A stretch of DNA of 31,157 nt from a virus: the IMG/VR virus record IMGVR_UViG_3300001392_001719, positions 1 through 31,157 of that record; one strand, 5' to 3'. Each line of letters begins with the position of its first letter. Positions within the stretch are counted from its first letter, which is position 1. The translations under genes and the position numbers were made by a program. Below, in pieces: positions 13,130 to 22,247 of the stretch. Under the pieces are notes generated by a model, which was not told the DNA's origin, did not search any database, and worked only from the letters and a program-made list of their open reading frames with translations.

Positions 13130-13627
13130 GTGACCGGAGAAGTCAACAGCATTGCAGATGCTTACAACTGGTCCATCAGCCAGCTTGCCCGGGCCTTCGG
13201 CATGGATCGCAAAACCATCGCCCGGAGAATTGAGGATGCCGGCATTAGCCCGACAGGAAAGAAGGGCGGCTACCCGACCTACGCACTGAAGGATGCGGCC
13301 CCGGCGATTTACGCAGACCAGGTGTTCTTCGATCCGGATGACGACCCCTCAAAGCTTCCGCCATCAGAGCGAAAGTCCTGGTATCAGTCGGAGAACGAGA
13401 GGGTAAAGCTTGAAGTTCAACTCAGGCAGTTGATACCGGCTGACGAAGTACACCTGGAGATGAGCAAACTGGCCAAAGCGGTAACCACCACTCTGGATAG
13501 TTTGCCGGACATACTTGAAAGGGATTGCGACCTGGACCCGGAGAGAATTGAGCGAGTCCAGAGCAGTGTTGACGGCCTGCGAGAAAAGCTTTACCTCCTT
13601 GTGATCGAAGAGGAAAACGACGAATGA
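13130..13627 (+). CDS. terS: Terminase small subunit, DUF1441/Nu1-like
   Basis: The 165-residue protein has an N-terminal winged HTH (SISQLARAFGMDRKTIARRIEDAGI, about 13-37) like Nu1 and DUF1441 packaging proteins. A linker and a C-terminal helical region (about 80-160, with EVHLEMSKLAKAVTTTLDSLPD) follow, the part that contacts the large subunit and forms oligomers. It recognises cos DNA and delivers it to the ATPase. The start is GTG at 13130 with only a weak ribosome site (AGCGAG). It overlaps the terL start by 4 bases (ATGA). The candidate cos elements end about 20 bases upstream. Confidence 0.86.
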   Translation: MTGEVNSIADAYNWSISQLARAFGMDRKTIARRIEDAGISPTGKKGGYPTYALKDAAPAIYADQVFFDPDDDPSKLPPSERKSWYQSENERVKLEVQLRQLIPADEVHLEMSKLAKAVTTTLDSLPDILERDCDLDPERIERVQSSVDGLREKLYLLVIEEENDE

Positions 13628-15666
13628 CTTCCCTTGCATCTGCAGCCCAGATCAAGCGAGAGGTCGCCAGGCTGATGAAGCCGCCGCGCAGGATCAAAGT
13701 CAGTGACGCGGTTGCCGAGAACATGATGGTCGTGGATGGCGGCGGGAAAATAGACCGCTTCCGCAAAGACCTAACCCCGTACATGAACCGCCCGATGGAC
13801 TGCCTCTCCAGCAGGATGTATGACGCGGTGGTGTTCGTAGGCCCGGCCCGATCTGGCAAGACTAACTGCCTTCTGGATGGGTGGGTTGCTTACGTGGTCA
13901 GCTGCGACCCGGGCGACATGCTGATTGTTCAGATCAGCGAGGAAAAGGCGAGGGAGTACAGCAAGAAGCGGATTGACCGCATGCTGCGGAACTCTCCAAG
14001 GCTGGCCCCGATGATGAGTCCGCACGGGCACGACAACAACGTGCATGACAAGACATTCAGGGCCGGCAACTATCTCGGTATCAAGTGGCCAACAGTAAAC
14101 GTCCTATCCAGTTCCGATTACCGGTTCGTGGCCCTGACGGATTACGACCGGCTGGAAGAGGATCTGAACGGCGAAGGCGATCCATTCAGCTTGGCGTCAA
14201 AACGAACGCAGACTTTTATGTCTTCTGGCATGACCCTGGTTGAGACTTCCCCGGGCTGGGAGATAACCGATCCGGACTATAAGCCGGACCAAAAATACCC
14301 GCACATGGCGCCTCCTACCAAGGGGGCGCTTTCACTTTACAACCTTGGAACTCGGGAGCGTCTTTACTGGCAGTGCGACAGTTGCGCAGAGTGGTATCAG
14401 CCGATCATGGAACACTTCAACATGGAGGCGGCCAAGCCATTTTGCCCCCATTGCGGGACGCTCGTTGACTCTTCCAGAAAGCGGGCACTTAACGCAAAAG
14501 GTGAGTGGGTGCCGGAAGGCTGCCAGTTGACGCCGACCGGCGAACTTGTCGGCACACCAAGGGAAAGCCGGATTGCTTCGTTCTGGATGGAGGGCCCTGC
14601 AGCAACATTTCAGACATGGGCGAGCTTGGCGCAGATGCTCCGGCAAGCCGAAGAGATCTTTGAGCAGACCGGCTCTCAGGAAACCTTGAAATCGAAAATC
14701 AATACCGACTGGGGGCGACCTTACCAGTACCGCAAAGCTGAGAACGTCCGAAGCCTTGAGGTTATCCAGCAGCGCTCCGAGAGTCTTGGTGACCGGGTTG
14801 TTCCTGAAGGGGTCCGGTCCCTGTTTGCTGCGGTGGATGTTCAGGCCGGAAAGCGCAGGCGATTCGTCATACAGGTTGTTGGCTACGGAGAACACGGCGA
14901 ACGCTGGCTGGTAGACCGATTCTCCCTGCGCAAGGCGGCCCGCACTAACGAAGACGGTGAAAAGGTACGGATCGATCCAGCCGGCCACCCAGAAGACTGG
15001 GAGTTGCTGACCACCTTCGTAATCTCCAGAAAGTATCCACTGGCGGACGAAAGCGGCAGAGAAATGCCGGTTCTGATGACGGCCATCGATACCGGTGGTG
15101 AGTCCGGCGTTACCGAAAATGCCTACCAGTTTTACCGGAAGCTTAAACGCCAGGGGCTGCACCGGAAGACAATGCTGATCAAGGGCGGCAGCACGATCAA
15201 CGCGCCACGGATGCGTGAGACGTTCCCGGACAGCACGGGCCGAAAAGATCGGCACGCCAGCAGCAAGGGCGATATTCCGCTGTACGTGCTCAATACCAAT
15301 CTGATCAAAGACACCATTTCAAACCGACTTGAAAGGGAAGAGCCCGGCCCCGGGTATATCCATTTCCCGGAATGGCTTGGCGAATGGTTCTACGCCGAAT
15401 TGACTTACGAGCAACGTGATCAGCGAGGCCGATGGGAGAAGCCGGGCAAGGGTGACAACGAAGCCTTCGACCTGTTCGGATACATCGATTGCGCCGCCAC
15501 CAAGAAAGGCTATGACAAGATTAACTGGCAATCACCGCCGCCATGGGCCAGGCCATGGGATAGCAATAGCGAGATCCAGGCGGGCGGTGAACAGTCCGTC
15601 TCGAAATCCACAGTGCCCCCGGCTAAACGCCAGCGCCGGCGCTCCAGAATCAGGTTCCAATCCTAA
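13624..15666 (+). CDS. terL: Terminase large subunit, GpA family
   Basis: The 680-residue protein matches lambda GpA in length and layout. The ATPase has Walker A GPARSGKT at 73-80 and an acidic LTDYDR Walker B-like segment at 171-176. A zinc ribbon with C251, C254, C274 and C277 follows. The nuclease domain starts near D405 (FAAVDVQAG) and includes VVGYGEHGERWLVDR, with an acidic end (EAFDLFGYIDCA). It packages DNA into the prohead and cuts at cos. It is coupled to terS (ATGA) and touches the gpW gene (TAATG). GpA-type enzymes cut at cos with cohesive ends, supporting a cos phage. Confidence 0.95.
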   Translation: MTSLASAAQIKREVARLMKPPRRIKVSDAVAENMMVVDGGGKIDRFRKDLTPYMNRPMDCLSSRMYDAVVFVGPARSGKTNCLLDGWVAYVVSCDPGDMLIVQISEEKAREYSKKRIDRMLRNSPRLAPMMSPHGHDNNVHDKTFRAGNYLGIKWPTVNVLSSSDYRFVALTDYDRLEEDLNGEGDPFSLASKRTQTFMSSGMTLVETSPGWEITDPDYKPDQKYPHMAPPTKGALSLYNLGTRERLYWQCDSCAEWYQPIMEHFNMEAAKPFCPHCGTLVDSSRKRALNAKGEWVPEGCQLTPTGELVGTPRESRIASFWMEGPAATFQTWASLAQMLRQAEEIFEQTGSQETLKSKINTDWGRPYQYRKAENVRSLEVIQQRSESLGDRVVPEGVRSLFAAVDVQAGKRRRFVIQVVGYGEHGERWLVDRFSLRKAARTNEDGEKVRIDPAGHPEDWELLTTFVISRKYPLADESGREMPVLMTAIDTGGESGVTENAYQFYRKLKRQGLHRKTMLIKGGSTINAPRMRETFPDSTGRKDRHASSKGDIPLYVLNTNLIKDTISNRLEREEPGPGYIHFPEWLGEWFYAELTYEQRDQRGRWEKPGKGDNEAFDLFGYIDCAATKKGYDKINWQSPPPWARPWDSNSEIQAGGEQSVSKSTVPPAKRQRRRSRIRFQS

Positions 15667-15875
15667 TGGCATTTACTCAAGACGATCTTGATGTGATCAA
15701 TGACGCGATTGCGACCGGTGAACTGGAAGTGCAGTTCGCTGATGGCAAGCGTGTTCGCTACCGCTCCATTGAGCAGTTGATGAAGTCCAAGCAGCACATT
15801 GAAAACGAGATTTTGAAGGATTCCGGAAAGCCGCCTCGGCGCGGCGTTCGGGTAAACGTTTGCAAAGGGGTCTGA
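15666..15875 (+). CDS. Head-tail joining protein, gpW-like
   Basis: The 69-residue protein has the gpW pattern: two helices (QDDLDVINDAIATGE and YRSIEQLMKSKQHIENEIL) around a two-stranded beta hairpin (LEVQFADGKRVRY). Lambda gpW binds the portal after packaging and completes the head. Here as in lambda it lies between terminase and portal. ATG 15666 overlaps the terL stop by one base. Confidence 0.88.
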   Translation: MAFTQDDLDVINDAIATGELEVQFADGKRVRYRSIEQLMKSKQHIENEILKDSGKPPRRGVRVNVCKGV

Positions 15876-15876
15876 T

Positions 15877-17319
15877 ATGCCGGGCAAGTTCCGTCAAGCT
15901 GCCAACTGGATTGCAAGTCAGTTCAAGAACCAGGCATACGAGGGTGCAACCAATGGTCGCCGGGCTACTGGCTGGAACGCTCCGGCTACAGGCCCGAACC
16001 GTGCGCTGAACGGCTCACTGAACACGCTTCGCAATCGCTCTCTTCAGGGCGTCAGGAATAATCCATGGCTTGAGCGAGCCATCAGCCGGAACGTGGTCAA
16101 CGAGGTTGGCACCGGTATTACGCCGATTTTTGAATCCAGCGACGGCAGCTTCAACGAATCAATGTCCGGCCTCTGGCTGCCCTGGACTGGACAGGCTTCC
16201 CCGGACGGTACCCTGGACTTCTATGGCCAGCTATCACAGGCCGTCCGTTGTCGCCGGACAGAGGGTGAGGTGTTTATAAGGCTGAGATCGCGCCCGGCGT
16301 CTTTCGGCCTGACGGTGCCCGTTCAGTTACAGGTAATCGAGCCGCACCACGTCCCGGAAACAGAAAACCGCGTTCGCCGCAACGGCAACAAGATCATCGC
16401 CGGGATTGAGTTCAATAAGCGAGGCCAGCGTGTAGCGGTTTGGATGTATCCAGAGCACCCGCAGGACTCCAACGGCTCTTCATTTTCGACCGCAAAACTG
16501 CTACGCATCCCGGCCAGCCAGATCATCCATCACTACCTTCCCCTGCGACCGGGGCAGGTGAGGGGCGAGCCGGATATTGTCCAGGCGCTTCTCCGCGCAA
16601 AGACCTATGACAGCTACGAAGATAGCGAGTTGGTCCGCAAAGAAACGAGGGCTCCGTTCACGGGTTGGTTGCAAAAGGAATATCAAGGTGATGCGGACTG
16701 GAAGTACGACCCGATTACTGGCGAGCCAATGGCGGAAGACGAGCCACTTCCTGAAATCAGCGCTCAGCCGGGAACGATACTGACCGGCGCAGCCGGCGAG
16801 AAGCTCAATCTTTTCGATGGCGACAACACCGGCTCTGGTTACACCGACTTTCAGGAACAGCAGAAGCTCGCAATCGCCGCCGGCGCAAAGTCGCTCTATG
16901 AACTGGTCACGGGCGACTGGTCGAAGATCAATGACCGCACCTATCGAGCTATGATTACCGAATACCGCCGCGAGATCGAGATGGCGCAGGATCACTTGAC
17001 CATCCATCAGATATGCGAGCGCGTCGGTTTCTGGTTCACAAACGCAGCGGTTCTTACCGGAAAGGTTCAGGCCCCAGGCTACGCCGACCGTTACGACGAC
17101 TACAACAGGCGAGACTGGCGCACCCAGCGCTGGCCGCACATCCATCCAACACAAGACGCACAGGCCGCAGTGCTCGAGCTCAACAACGACCTCGAAAGCC
17201 TCGACGCTCTGGTAGCCAAGCGCGGTTACCGGGCCGTTGATGTTCAGCAGGCCAACGTCAACGCCAAAAAACGCAAAGCCGAAATGCTCCGGAAAGCGGA
17301 GCTCACCGAAGAGGAATAA
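15877..17319 (+). CDS. Portal protein, lambda gpB family
   Basis: The 480-residue protein matches lambda-type portals (PF05136). It has the N-terminal basic, Asn-rich region (ATGWNAPATGPNRALNGSLN), then RNNPWLERAISRNVVNEVGTGI, then VIEPHHVPE, then LRPGQVRGEPDIVQALL and the C-terminal YADRYDDYNRRDWRTQRWPHIHP. Twelve copies form the ring through which DNA enters and leaves the head. The start has the AAGGGG ribosome site. The length is near that of short lambda-like portals. The gene leads directly, 3 bases on, to the protease. Confidence 0.94.
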   Translation: MPGKFRQAANWIASQFKNQAYEGATNGRRATGWNAPATGPNRALNGSLNTLRNRSLQGVRNNPWLERAISRNVVNEVGTGITPIFESSDGSFNESMSGLWLPWTGQASPDGTLDFYGQLSQAVRCRRTEGEVFIRLRSRPASFGLTVPVQLQVIEPHHVPETENRVRRNGNKIIAGIEFNKRGQRVAVWMYPEHPQDSNGSSFSTAKLLRIPASQIIHHYLPLRPGQVRGEPDIVQALLRAKTYDSYEDSELVRKETRAPFTGWLQKEYQGDADWKYDPITGEPMAEDEPLPEISAQPGTILTGAAGEKLNLFDGDNTGSGYTDFQEQQKLAIAAGAKSLYELVTGDWSKINDRTYRAMITEYRREIEMAQDHLTIHQICERVGFWFTNAAVLTGKVQAPGYADRYDDYNRRDWRTQRWPHIHPTQDAQAAVLELNNDLESLDALVAKRGYRAVDVQQANVNAKKRKAEMLRKAELTEEE

Positions 17320-17322
17320 ACC

Positions 17323-18396
17323 ATGAAGTGGTTCACCGCACAGGCTTCCGGAGACCGGACGGCCAAGCTGAGTATTGACCGCGCGATTGGTTCGGACTGG
17401 GCTCCGGACTGGATTGCAGACTTTACCGGCGAGAAGCCGGCCCGCGAATTCATCGAGGCGGTAGACGCTCTGGGCGAACTCGACCGAATCGACCTGGAGA
17501 TTAACAGCCCGGGCGGTGACGTTGCATCCGGCGTTCGGATCATGAACTACCTGATCGACCACCAGGCAGAGGTGCACGTCAAGGTGACCGGCATGGCGGC
17601 CAGCATCGCTACGGTGATCATGCTGGCCGGCGATACCCGCACTATGGGTGTCGGTACAAGCATCATGACGCACCGCGCATCGACGCTGATGATTGGCTTC
17701 TACAACAAAAAGGAGCTCGAGCAACACGCCTCCGGCATCGCTGCCATTGATGATGCCATTGTATCGGCCTACGTGGCCCGCACTGGAAAAAGCGCCGAGG
17801 AAGTGAACGCCCTGCTGGATAAGGGCGACCACTACATGGGTGCCGATGAAGCCATTGAATGGGGCTTCGCCACCGACAAGGACGCGAAGCTGAAGGCAGT
17901 TGCCAGCGCAGACCCGGCCACGTACCAAATGCAGATCAAGATGCAGGGCGAGATCCGGTCTGCCCAGGCAGAAGCTTCTGCGGCCACCGCTCAACTCGAA
18001 ATCAAGAACAAAGCAATCGAGGATCTGACTGCTGAACTGGAGGCCTTCAAGAATCCGACTGCCGCCACTGCCGACGAGATCATTGCCAAGTGCGAGGAAG
18101 CAGGCCTGGAGTCCATGGCTGTCGCAATGGCAAAAGAAAAGCTCCCCATGGCCACCGTTGAATCTCGCCTCAAGATGGCCGCCGAAGTTAAGGACATTGC
18201 CAAGGCCTCCGGAATTGACGAGGCGGTAATGCTCAAGAATCTTAGCAATCCAACCCAGATGATCCGCGATGCAATTGCCGAAGCCAAAGCGCTTGGCGAT
18301 CAGGATCTGGATCATCACCACCAGCCCGGCCCGGGCAATCAGAAACAGCCTGACGCAAGAAAGGCTTATTCCCAGCTCAATAACCACGACGCGTAA
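17323..18396 (+). CDS. ClpP-like prohead protease with scaffold-like C-terminus
   Basis: The 357-residue protein has a ClpP fold in residues about 20-190. LEINSPGGDV precedes the serine motif GMAASIA with nucleophile Ser94, catalytic His117 in MTHRAS, and probable Asp169 in KGDHYMGADEAIEWG. This equals the gpC role in lambda. The C-terminal 160 residues are helical and charged (about 205-245 coiled coil, EASAATAQLEIKNKAIEDL), the scaffold part, equal to lambda Nu3, which may also be made from an internal start. It matures the capsid from inside the prohead. Position between portal and decoration protein matches lambda. Confidence 0.92.
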   Translation: MKWFTAQASGDRTAKLSIDRAIGSDWAPDWIADFTGEKPAREFIEAVDALGELDRIDLEINSPGGDVASGVRIMNYLIDHQAEVHVKVTGMAASIATVIMLAGDTRTMGVGTSIMTHRASTLMIGFYNKKELEQHASGIAAIDDAIVSAYVARTGKSAEEVNALLDKGDHYMGADEAIEWGFATDKDAKLKAVASADPATYQMQIKMQGEIRSAQAEASAATAQLEIKNKAIEDLTAELEAFKNPTAATADEIIAKCEEAGLESMAVAMAKEKLPMATVESRLKMAAEVKDIAKASGIDEAVMLKNLSNPTQMIRDAIAEAKALGDQDLDHHHQPGPGNQKQPDARKAYSQLNNHDA

Positions 18397-18411
18397 CCCT
18401 GGAGATTAACC

Positions 18412-18747
18412 ATGAAAACTGAAACTACCCGTGCCGGTGAATTTCTGGTCTCAGAAGCTAACGGCAAGTTGTCCCGCGAAGCCATCACTGTAACCGGCGG
18501 CCCATACCTGCCTGGCCAGGTGCTGGGGAAAATCACCGCTTCTGGCAAGTACACCGCTTACGCATCGGGCGCCTCTAATGGCACAGAGACAGCCGCCGCC
18601 ATCCTCTGGGACGCTGCGGACGGATCGTCTGCGGATGTAACTGCCGTTGGCATTGTTCGTCTCGCGGAGGTTGATGAGGCGCTGCTCACTGGTGAAGACG
18701 CAGATGCTCTCACCGACCTTTCCGCTTCATTCGTCATTGCACGCTAA
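18412..18747 (+). CDS. Head decoration protein, gpD-like
   Basis: The 111-residue protein has the gpD-family pattern: LSREAITVTGGPYLPGQVLG, then AAAILWDAADGSSADVTAVGIVRLAEVD. Trimeric decoration proteins bind the expanded capsid and strengthen it. A GGAG site lies before ATG 18412. Its place between protease and major capsid protein is the same as in lambda. Confidence 0.9.
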   Translation: MKTETTRAGEFLVSEANGKLSREAITVTGGPYLPGQVLGKITASGKYTAYASGASNGTETAAAILWDAADGSSADVTAVGIVRLAEVDEALLTGEDADALTDLSASFVIAR

Positions 18748-18789
18748 TCAGCTATCCGCTGAACCGACACTGAGATCAGGAGAAACACA

Positions 18790-19779
18790 ATGGCTACACT
18801 GGACATTTTTAACGACGACGCATTCAGCCTTTCGAGCCTGACTGCGGCCATCAACGAAACCCCGTATGTACCGGGGCGCCTTGGCGCTCTGGGCCTGTTC
18901 AACAATGAGGGTATCAATACCACTCACCTGAGCATCGAGAAGGACGGCGCAACCCTGGCACTGGTGCCTGCCGCTGACCGTGGCGCGCCCGGTTTGCAGG
19001 TTGGCAAGGATAAGCGCACGCTGATTCCTTTCAACACACTGCACCTTCCGCAAGAATCCACGGTGATGGCTGACGAGATCCAAGGGCTTCGTGCTTTTGG
19101 CTCGGAGTCAGAAGTGGAAGCGGTCGCAAACTACGTGGCTCAGCGTCAGGCTAAGCATCGCCGGCAGCTGGACGCCACGATGGAGCACCTGAAAATCGGT
19201 GCTGTGAAGGGCATCATCATGGATGCGGACGGCACCACTCCGCTAGTGAACACCTTTACCGCATTTGGCATCTCCCAGACTACGCATGACCTGGTGCTCG
19301 GGACTGCAGGAACAAAGGTCAGGACTAAGTGCCTGGAGATTCTGGATAAGATCGAGGACCAGCTAGGCGGCGTTTCATTTACTGGCGCTCGCGGGGTTCT
19401 TGGTCGCACCAAGTTTAAGCAGTTCGTTGGCCACCCGAATGTAAAAGAAGCGTACGAGCGCTGGATGGACGGCGCGGCCCTGCGCGATGACGTGCGCGGC
19501 GGCTTTGAATTTGGCGGCATCGTATGGGAGCAGTACAGGGGGCAGGTTGGAAGCACAAAGTTTGTTCCTGATGACGAAGGCTATGTCTTCCCTGAAGGTG
19601 TGACCGACCTGTTCATCGGGCGTTTTGCCCCTGCCAACTACATGGAAACCGTTGGCACCAACGGTCTGCCGTACTACACCAAAGCTGAGCCGCTGCCGAT
19701 GAACAAGGGGATGAACCTGGAATCTCAATCCAACCCGATGTTCCTCTGCACCCGCCCGAACGCGGTGGTTAAGGTGTAA
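18790..19779 (+). CDS. Major capsid protein, gpE family
   Basis: The 329-residue protein has the family opening DIFNDDAFSLSSLTAAINETPYVPGRLG, followed by TTHLSIEKDG, the RQAKHRRQLDATMEHLKIGAVKG helix, YERWMDGAALRDDVRGGFEFGGI and the C-terminal APANYMETVGTNGLPYYTKAE. It matches lambda gpE (PF03864), with HK97 fold expected. The site AGGAG lies before ATG 18790. A GC-rich hairpin follows the gene. Confidence 0.95.
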   Translation: MATLDIFNDDAFSLSSLTAAINETPYVPGRLGALGLFNNEGINTTHLSIEKDGATLALVPAADRGAPGLQVGKDKRTLIPFNTLHLPQESTVMADEIQGLRAFGSESEVEAVANYVAQRQAKHRRQLDATMEHLKIGAVKGIIMDADGTTPLVNTFTAFGISQTTHDLVLGTAGTKVRTKCLEILDKIEDQLGGVSFTGARGVLGRTKFKQFVGHPNVKEAYERWMDGAALRDDVRGGFEFGGIVWEQYRGQVGSTKFVPDDEGYVFPEGVTDLFIGRFAPANYMETVGTNGLPYYTKAEPLPMNKGMNLESQSNPMFLCTRPNAVVKV

Positions 19780-19796
19780 CAGCCTGCAAACCCAAG

Positions 19797-19818
19797 CGGC
19801 CCCAGCCCGGGGCCGTTT
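19797..19818 (+). terminator. Hairpin after capsid gene, weak terminator
   Basis: CGGCCCC (19797-19803) and GGGGCCG (19809-19815) pair exactly around AGCCC. Only three T residues follow, then TCAGTTT-like sequence, so termination should be partial. It could lower expression downstream of the capsid gene or stabilise its mRNA. Confidence 0.55.
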
Positions 19819-19838
19819 CAGTTTGTGGAGATTGGTCT

Positions 19839-20147
19839 ATGAGCGACAAGACTTTCAAGCGATCCGCGAAACGGATACTGGCCCGACTGGGTGAGCCCTG
19901 CACGCTGACGCAATACAACGGCGGCGCTGTGATTCCAGATTGCCTGGTCCACATTTCCCGCGATGTGGAAGTGGTTTCCCCGGGCAACTCGGAAACCACG
20001 GAATTGCGAAATGAGGCAGAGATGCTGGTTGAGCAAGTCGGTGATTTGAAAAAGCGTGATGTGATCGAAACCAGCACCGAGCAATGGACGGTAGCAAAGA
20101 AGATTGCCAATGACGGTTACACCATCCGCGTAATAGTGAGTGACTGA
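19839..20147 (+). CDS. Head-tail connector candidate (gpFII-like position)
   Basis: The 102-residue protein is placed directly after the capsid gene, where lambda has gpFI and gpFII. It has a basic N-terminus (FKRSAKRILARLGEPCTLTQYNGG), then beta strands (AVIPDCLVHISRDVEVV, RDVIETSTEQWTVAKKI, YTIRVIVSD). The beta-barrel profile agrees with gpFII-type attachment proteins (PF05354-like). The sequence does not identify it beyond doubt, so the call rests on size, fold expectation and synteny. It shares a TGATG junction with the next gene. Confidence 0.68.
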   Translation: MSDKTFKRSAKRILARLGEPCTLTQYNGGAVIPDCLVHISRDVEVVSPGNSETTELRNEAEMLVEQVGDLKKRDVIETSTEQWTVAKKIANDGYTIRVIVSD

Positions 20148-20719
20148 TGGCTCAGAGCTACGCCCGAATTGACCCCAAAGGACTGAATGATGTCCTGAAT
20201 CTGCTCAGGGCATATCGTGCTGGCGGGAGTAAGGCTCTGCAAAGATCTGTTAACCATGGCGCAAAGCAGGGTCGGAAGATTTCCGTTGATGCCATGTCCA
20301 AGAAGTCAGCGCTCAAGAAAAAGGATCTCCGTGCAGCGACCAGCCTATATTTCGCGAGCTTGAGGACGTTGTCCGCAAAGCTGGTTATCAAAGGCGGCTC
20401 TGTTTCCCTAATGAGGTATGGCGCCAGGCAGACCAAGAAGGGCGTGACATTCAGGTTATGGAAAGACGGTAAGCGCGAGAAGTACCGGCACGCATTTATT
20501 ACGAGGTTGCCTGGCTCACCCTCTGAAGATGTTTATGAGCGGAACATATCTGACCCCAATTATGACGGTCGCACGCCCCTGCGAACCAAGAGAGGCCCCG
20601 CCGTTCCGAACATCTATGACAAGACGCCAGGGCTTGCAGGAAAGGCAGAAAATGAGGCTGGTGAAGAGATGTTAAAAGAGCTCGCTCGACAGATTGATCT
20701 ACTGAATAGAGGCCTTTAA
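20147..20719 (+). CDS. Minor tail protein, gpZ-like
   Basis: The 190-residue basic protein resembles lambda gpZ and related tail completion proteins: LQRSVNHGAKQGRKISVDAM, then KKKDLRAATSL, then VTFRLWKDGKREKYRHAFI, with a Lys/Arg-rich nature throughout. Prophage tail protein Z acts at the end of tail assembly for head joining. The order FII-Z-U is kept. TGATG junction with the upstream gene, TAATG with the downstream gene. Confidence 0.78.
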   Translation: MAQSYARIDPKGLNDVLNLLRAYRAGGSKALQRSVNHGAKQGRKISVDAMSKKSALKKKDLRAATSLYFASLRTLSAKLVIKGGSVSLMRYGARQTKKGVTFRLWKDGKREKYRHAFITRLPGSPSEDVYERNISDPNYDGRTPLRTKRGPAVPNIYDKTPGLAGKAENEAGEEMLKELARQIDLLNRGL

Positions 20720-21159
20720 TGGACACGATCCGCGAGAAAGTTGTTCAAGCGATTTCCGCGAGAGCCGACACCATCATTTCGGGAACACCGGTTATCCGAA
20801 GTGAACAGTACGAAGATGAGCCTGTTTTTGTTTGCGTGTGGGACCTTGATCAAGAAAGCGAGAAAACAAATTACGGAACCCAGAAGAACACGCTGCAGGT
20901 CGTTATTGAGTACCTTACTGGCAGTGCAGAAAAGCCATATTCCAGCTCGGCGAACTCGATGTACGGAGAGGTTATCTCTGCAATTATCAACGACACGATC
21001 AGTGGTAACCCTGAGCCAACGCTTGGCGGGCTTGCGACAAGCATTCGAGAAACCTCGTCATTGTCGCTCACCCCTGAGGCTGGGCTAAAAATCACGGGTT
21101 GTTCAGTGACGTTTGAAGTCATTTACGAAACACAGAACGGCGACCCATACACCCAATAA
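20719..21159 (+). CDS. Tail terminator, gpU-like
   Basis: The 146-residue protein has the tail-terminator profile: an N-terminal helix (IREKVVQAISARADTI), a beta core (PVFVCVWDLDQESEK, NTLQVVIEYL) and a C-terminal beta pair (GLKITGCSVTFEVIYET). It lies between gpZ-like and tube proteins, as gpU does in lambda, and would cap the tail tube after assembly. A strong terminator follows. Confidence 0.75.
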   Translation: MDTIREKVVQAISARADTIISGTPVIRSEQYEDEPVFVCVWDLDQESEKTNYGTQKNTLQVVIEYLTGSAEKPYSSSANSMYGEVISAIINDTISGNPEPTLGGLATSIRETSSLSLTPEAGLKITGCSVTFEVIYETQNGDPYTQ

Positions 21160-21181
21160 ACCATCAAATGATCACAGCTAG

Positions 21182-21205
21182 GCCCGCCATCGTGCGGGCT
21201 TTTTT
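21182..21205 (+). terminator. Intrinsic terminator between tail terminator and tail tube genes
   Basis: GCCCGC (21182-21187) pairs with GCGGGC (21194-21199) around a 6-base loop, followed by six T residues (21200-21205). In a late operon driven by an antiterminator this would be read through; otherwise the downstream tail genes would need another promoter, and none is obvious. Confidence 0.8.
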
Positions 21206-21263
21206 GTGCCCTGAATATTCGTAAACCGCCCGAAATGGGCATCAGCACCCCGGAGAGAAAACC

Positions 21264-22247
21264 ATGGCAAACGCTGAAAATGCAAAGATCCAGTACGAGG
21301 GCGGTCAGAACCAGCAAGCTTTGAGTGCGCTGGGCGATTCTGGCGACGCAACCACTTTTGAATCGGGCGCAGCCCTTTGGTCGCGCCGCACCGGTTTTGA
21401 ACCGGTCATTCGACCTGACGGCCTGATCACTGGCGGCACCATCACCCCGGCAGCATCTGGCGACGACAATGTCGTAGACGTGTCAGCCGGAACGGCTTAC
21501 GTGGGCGGGCAGCTTGTAGCTTTCTCGGCTGCAACGGACGTAACCTGTTCTCGCGCCGTCACCAGCAACACGCACATCGTTCACTCGATCACTGTGGACG
21601 GTTCTGGGACAATCGCCGCAGCAGCCGGCACTGGGTCAACATCATTCAGCGAGACTCGCGCCGCTGCTGGCGGACCTGCGTTGATTGCGGTAACCAAGAT
21701 CGAAATTGGCCAAGTGCGTCTTGCTGGCACGGCGGCGGCCCCTGTCACTGCCGCTGATATCAAGCAGGTCGTGGGCGTTCACCAGGAGCGGTATGACTTC
21801 CCGATCTGGGAGGTGGATTACCGGAATGGCAACGTGGTGTTCAACTCAGCTCTGCCGCTGATTCACACCGCCACGGTGCCAAAGAAAGTCTTTGCCTCCT
21901 ACGCCGAGCCGATCTTTGCGGATGTTCCTCGAGGCACCGACTATGTGCCGGCAGAAACATCGCACAGCACTAGCTCGACTCAGATTTACGGCAGCACCAT
22001 TGGCTCAACAAGCTCCACTCTGAACCAGGGCAGCTTCACCGCCTATCTGAATGACGGCATCAGTGATAGCCTGGTTCGCCTGAAAAACGAGTTCTTGTGG
22101 TTCAAGTTCTTCCCCAACAAGTTCCAGAGCAACTACCGGCTGGACCAGGGCAAGCTTGGCATCGCACGAACGTTCCCTGCCGGCGACGAAATTCAGGCGT
22201 CATGCACCATCTCGCCTGAGTCTGACGGTTCGGACGTGGCCGCATAA
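21264..22247 (+). CDS. Major tail tube protein
   Basis: The 327-residue protein occupies the gpV position. It has a polar N-terminus, an Ala/Gly/Thr-rich beta central region (about 60-180) and a C-terminal half with DFPIWEVDYRNGNVVF, KKVFASYAEPIFADVP and LKNEFLWFKFFPNKFQ. The Ala/Thr/Ser-rich middle may be an inserted surface domain; lambda gpV (246 residues) also carries an extra Ig-like domain, though placed at its C-terminus. Ribosome site: GGAGAG before ATG 21264. Junction TAATG to the chaperone gene. Confidence 0.75.
   Translation: MANAENAKIQYEGGQNQQALSALGDSGDATTFESGAALWSRRTGFEPVIRPDGLITGGTITPAASGDDNVVDVSAGTAYVGGQLVAFSAATDVTCSRAVTSNTHIVHSITVDGSGTIAAAAGTGSTSFSETRAAAGGPALIAVTKIEIGQVRLAGTAAAPVTAADIKQVVGVHQERYDFPIWEVDYRNGNVVFNSALPLIHTATVPKKVFASYAEPIFADVPRGTDYVPAETSHSTSSTQIYGSTIGSTSSTLNQGSFTAYLNDGISDSLVRLKNEFLWFKFFPNKFQSNYRLDQGKLGIARTFPAGDEIQASCTISPESDGSDVAA

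Noticed and set aside
14332-15255. Reverse-strand frame of 307 codons within terL
   Set aside because: It lies wholly inside the terminase coding sequence, and the forward frame carries the zinc ribbon and nuclease motifs. No independent signal supports it.
16501-18387. Reverse-strand open frame of 628 codons across portal and protease genes
   Set aside because: It is a mirror of two clear forward genes with strong family matches. Its composition is Leu/Val/Gly-rich without a domain or ribosome site, as expected from antisense frames in GC-rich DNA.
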